Shown here: piece after piece, positions 60,420 through 64,000 of the stretch
Layout of the letters: each line of letters opens with the position of its first letter
How positions within the stretch are numbered: the first letter of the stretch is position 1
Source: Pachypanchax playfairii
Taxonomy: Eukaryota > Chordata > Actinopteri > Cyprinodontiformes > Aplocheilidae
Assembly: GCA_006937955.1 (NCBI GenBank)
Contig: SSNP01000038.1
Location: forward strand, 2,752,960-2,816,959
Length of the DNA: 64,000 nucleotides
Direction: 5' to 3'
Position numbers and translations under genes: made by a program
Notes under the pieces: generated by a model
Told to the model about the DNA's origin: nothing
Database searches by the model: none
Seen by the model: only the letters and a program-made list of their open reading frames with translations

Positions 60420-63400
60420 TGGGTGGATATTTTAATGGGTTTTATGATGAAATAAAGGTAGAATGTGAATTCTTATAAACCCTCATTAAAAACTAACCAA
60501 TGAACTAAATTATACAGTTAAAGTAGTTGACTCCACTTTTATTTCTCATATATAATTTAATAACACATTTGAGTGTTTTATCTGGTGTAGAAGTGCATTG
60601 CACAGTGGTAAGAAAAAAGACCATAGGTCTTGAAATTATGATCTTTGAAGCAAAAACAAAGAGGAAAATATAGATACTTAAGAAGACGGACATTAACTTG
60701 TGTAGACTGAAATAAAATATGAGAACGTCTTCCCCATCGTTTAGATATTTGTGTTTTCTTTTTCAGAGAAATTAACGGTTAGTGGAAATATAATGTGCAG
60801 GCTGCTTTCATACATTCATTCAGTCACTGTTAATAATTCAGGATTTCCGGTGCATATACGTGAATAAACTCACTACATTTACATCATAGCATGAAGGAAG
60901 CTGCAGTTTGACCCAGGAAAATTCCTTTTGCTTAAAATTATAAGCTGAAAAACTCAGAGTATTTGTGGAAACCAGGGGGTGGCCATGTTTGATCTCTCCA
61001 TCTCATAATCCTGAAACAGCCCCAGTGAATTGGACCACCCACAGTTTGCACTTGTGTGTCGTACATTTTTCTGTGCTTGAAAGATTAAAATGGTCACATA
61101 TAAGCTACATTTTTCATTTCACTGCTCCATGTTTTCTGGACTCACGTGTAGCAGCTCCACTCATTTTTTCTTTAGTCTCTCCTGCCGTGTATCTTGCAGC
61201 ACTGAATGAAGCTCATGTCCACGTCTTCCCACTCCTTTGTTTCTTTTTCTCAGCAACTCCTCCTTCACACCTTGCGCTCCCCCCTCCTTTCTTCCTCCAA
61301 GTCATTCTCCTGTACATAATGTTCTCTTGGGCTGGTGATGACTGACCGTGTCACTAAAGTGTTGCATCAGTAGATAATCAGTTGTGGTCATCGGCCATTG
61401 TGTAATATTGTATCTTGATGTAGTTTCTTTGTATTTTGGTTTGTTTGACCGGATGAAGAAGGATGATGAAAAGGACAAAATTGGATCATTCAACAGATAC
61501 AACATGCAACAACCTTTTCAAAGGTCTGCTGATAATTAATTAATTAATGTTAAGAAAATCTATACTTGAGTCTTTGAATTTAGGTTGTGTGCAGCACATG
61601 TAGTTCCATCTGCACAAAACTGACCATTAACACTGTTTGACTTTAGTTTCCTTTAGTTCTGTTTCACTCTTCACTTCTTTATAAACAGACATTACAGAAG
61701 AGTTGCATTTCTTCACTGTATATGACATGCAATGACCCCCCCCCAATAATGTGTAATAACATGTTATTCATAAGCCAATTTAACGAGAGGGAGTACACTT
61801 TAACACAAACCTCTTTCACCTCACTTATAGTTAAATGTGAGATCCTGCATGTTGGAGCACATTTCCCTCTCAGCTGGTTTACTGAGACTAATAATGAAAC
61901 AGAAAAGACTTTTATAAACATAAGCAGACCAGAGGCACAGCAGAGGAGCAGACAAGGATGAAGAACCCCCCCACAGTGTTGTCTCCAAATTAAACAGCCT
62001 GGGATTTGACTCAAAGCAACAATTTACTTTGAGGAACATGTTTCCCTTTAAGTGCAAAAAAACAAACTTCGACAAATGAAGAAGAAGCGTTCTTGACTCT
62101 GATTGTCTCTATTATTTCCGGCCAGAGATCAACTGAAGTTTTAACTGAAAACAGAGTTGACAACCTTGTGAATCACTGAGAGAAACAGCATCAGTCCTCA
62201 GACAGACATTTAAATAGACTTTTTTATGAATTGCTGTATTTTATAACTTGTGTGGTTTTTAAATAGATTTCTTTCTTCCATTTTAACATCAGAACAATTC
62301 AGGCTATTGGAGAAAAGGATCTTATTAATGTTGGACAAATTGTTCTTAAACTAATGTTCACTTTCTCAGGTGGGCTGCTGAATCCCATTTTGTCCTTTTA
62401 AATCATAAAGTATTTACATCCTCTGTGGGAGTTTATATGCTTCATATTTCATCACATAGAAAATGGGCTTCCTATAATGTCTTTATCTGTGGGTGCCTTT
62501 TGAGTTTACTGACTCACCAGCTAAATTAGGTTAAAAACAAACTATCAGTCATGCCTTCAGTGCAAAGGGATAAAAAATATCTAAATGTGTCTGGGGGATA
62601 ACCAGATATGGATGATCAAAGTGGTAAATCAGAGTCTTAAAGGACATCATAGTCTGACAGTAAAGTATCGCAGCTCTGACGAATTTTCACTCCGTCTGAC
62701 CTTGAAATCAACAGAAACAGATGATGAAAAGCAACAAAATTTCTTGGCAAATATCAGAAGATGATGCAATAACAGGATGACAGGAAACTCTCTCTGAATC
62801 TGAGATGCTATAGTACTTATGTCAGTTATAGCTTAGGCTAAAATCTATAGTCTAAGACACAGAACAATCAATATGATCTTAACTGTGAATTAATTTGAGT
62901 CATTAGCTTTAAAAGCTTGAGTTTCTCACAGAGTGAAAATAATCACTTCACTTGTGAGGACCGATCATTCACATGTTTAATAAGTGCTTATAAACAACTA
63001 ATTAAGAGTTGAAACTGAAATATTTTTGCTTTGTGTATTTTCATTTGCTCGTTTTTAATTTAATGCCAGAAACGATGTTGAGACAGAATGTTGCCAGTGA
63101 GTTTCATCACCTCTTCTTTTGTTTCTGAACTCAAAGAACTAACTGCTCCAACTGTTTAAAAGTGAAATGTTTTCCTGCTTCGTTTGACAGAATTTCAGAT
63201 GCTCTCCAGGTTAACGGGTCCGAGCAGCAGACGAGCTGGTTTCATTCAATATGGAGGAAAACTCATTGTGAAGGATGGCTTTTGAATTGTGTGACGATGA
63301 TGATGCGCTCTCTATTTTTTATTAGTGTTCACGTGTAAAAACTAATTATAAAATTAACTGTTTAGACCACAGCGCGGTTTTTAGTAACACTTTATTTCAT

Positions 63401-63590
63401 TATGAAACTGTTTCAGGCTGAAAGTAAAGATGTTTTTCTGGGTCTTGGTTATTAATTCTACCAAGGTGGTTATGTTTTCATTGCTTTAGTTTATTTATTT
63501 GTTATTATTTACAGAGTATCTCAAAATATTTAAGATAGATTGGAACTGGCATAAAGGCCTCTTGTATAGATTTTGGAGAGGGATCGGTGT
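60420..63590. other. Intergenic stretch, no gene seen
   Basis: AT-rich. The ORF at 60965-61345 (126 codons) shows no domain, conserved start context or exon signals that I can support. Confidence 0.45.
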
Positions 63591-63594
63591 CTGT

Positions 63595-64000
63595 GTCATG
63601 GTGCAGTTACCAGGGGGGTTTGTTTTGAGCTCCAAGTGCGACCCAACTCCAAACACACAGCGAGAAACAGGTTTAGGCGATTAACAGTGTTTAATATGTA
63701 CAGTGCTCCAAATACAAACAAGTGTAAACTGTACAGTTGATGATAACTCAGGACGGGAACTGGTGCGGGACAGGAACGGTCCTGGTTGAGAGAGAGAGAG
63801 GTTAGTGACAGGCGGAGAGACCAGCTGCGGTGTGCGGGGATCGTGCTCTTTAAACTCACGGTGACGTGATGCCGTGCTGTCGTGAGGAGGGATCCGGAGG
63901 TGCTGCCGCAGGGGTGGTGATCCAGGCTGTCAGAGAAGTGCGAGGAGGTCCGGGTCCGTGTGCTGTACGTGTGCAGGCGTGGCTGCAGCAGGGTGACAGC
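63595..64000 (-). repeat. Possible LTR (minus orientation), truncated by window end
   Basis: GC-richer sequence begins abruptly at TGTCATGGTGCAG (63595). Read on the minus strand it has ATTAAACACTG (poly-A signal type, about 63690), a short tract (GTTTCTCGCTGTGTGTTTGG) and would end in CATGACA, the usual TG...CA border of an LTR. No internal coding region is in view, so this is tentative. Confidence 0.3.

Noticed and set aside
60965..61345. 126-codon ORF with hydrophobic stretches
   Set aside because: The start is not in promoter-like sequence and the frame has no recognisable family; treated as chance.

Overview
The window is eukaryotic and almost certainly from a ray-finned (teleost) fish. 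Genes are split into short exons with GT-AG introns. Intergenic DNA is AT-rich and full of simple repeats, tRNA-headed SINE-like copies and a Tc1-type transposon. The coding exons read as clear vertebrate orthologues. I could not identify the species; a percomorph-type fish is plausible but unproven. Gene models below were built by hand from ORFs, splice sites and reading-frame continuity, and every exon join reported is in phase.

Layout. 1-4001 (+): 3' part of a BTBD18-like gene (AT-hook, acidic C-terminus; the BTB domain would lie left of the window). 4389-5742 (+): CTCF-like site, ETS-rich promoter and the two-exon mitochondrial chaperone timm10. 6500-14560 (+): unc93b1, complete, with an interferon-response-like element upstream of a non-coding first exon and 12 coding exons (609 aa). 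17158-20935 (-): complete betaA1-type crystallin (208 aa). 25280-29245 (+): complete betaB1 crystallin (220 aa). The two crystallins are divergently transcribed, as CRYBA4/CRYBB1 are in mammals. 29250-50500: gene-poor, with an apparently intact Tc1/mariner transposon (35315-36916), several SINE-like copies, two GC-rich blocks with short candidate exons (42750-43140 and 43920-44640) and an unassigned coding-like ORF (47336-47542, -). 50825-53192 (+): rtn4rl2, a Nogo-receptor-like LRR protein, four coding exons (458 aa), followed by a probable long 3' UTR. 55400-64000: no convincing gene; a 342-bp inverted-repeat element, a decayed hAT-like repeat and what may be an LTR at the right edge.

The genes do not form an operon or pathway. 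The order timm10-unc93b1-...-rtn4rl2 recalls human 11q12-q13, whereas the crystallin pair resembles human 22q12. The pair therefore looks like a retained paralogous copy at an ancestral position. The most interesting points are the intact Tc1 element with IR/DR ends, a minisatellite that appears to have amplified a splice donor, the crystallin pair with a GC-rich block between its promoters, the inverted-repeat element, and the unassigned ORFs at 42.9, 44.2 and 47.4 kb.
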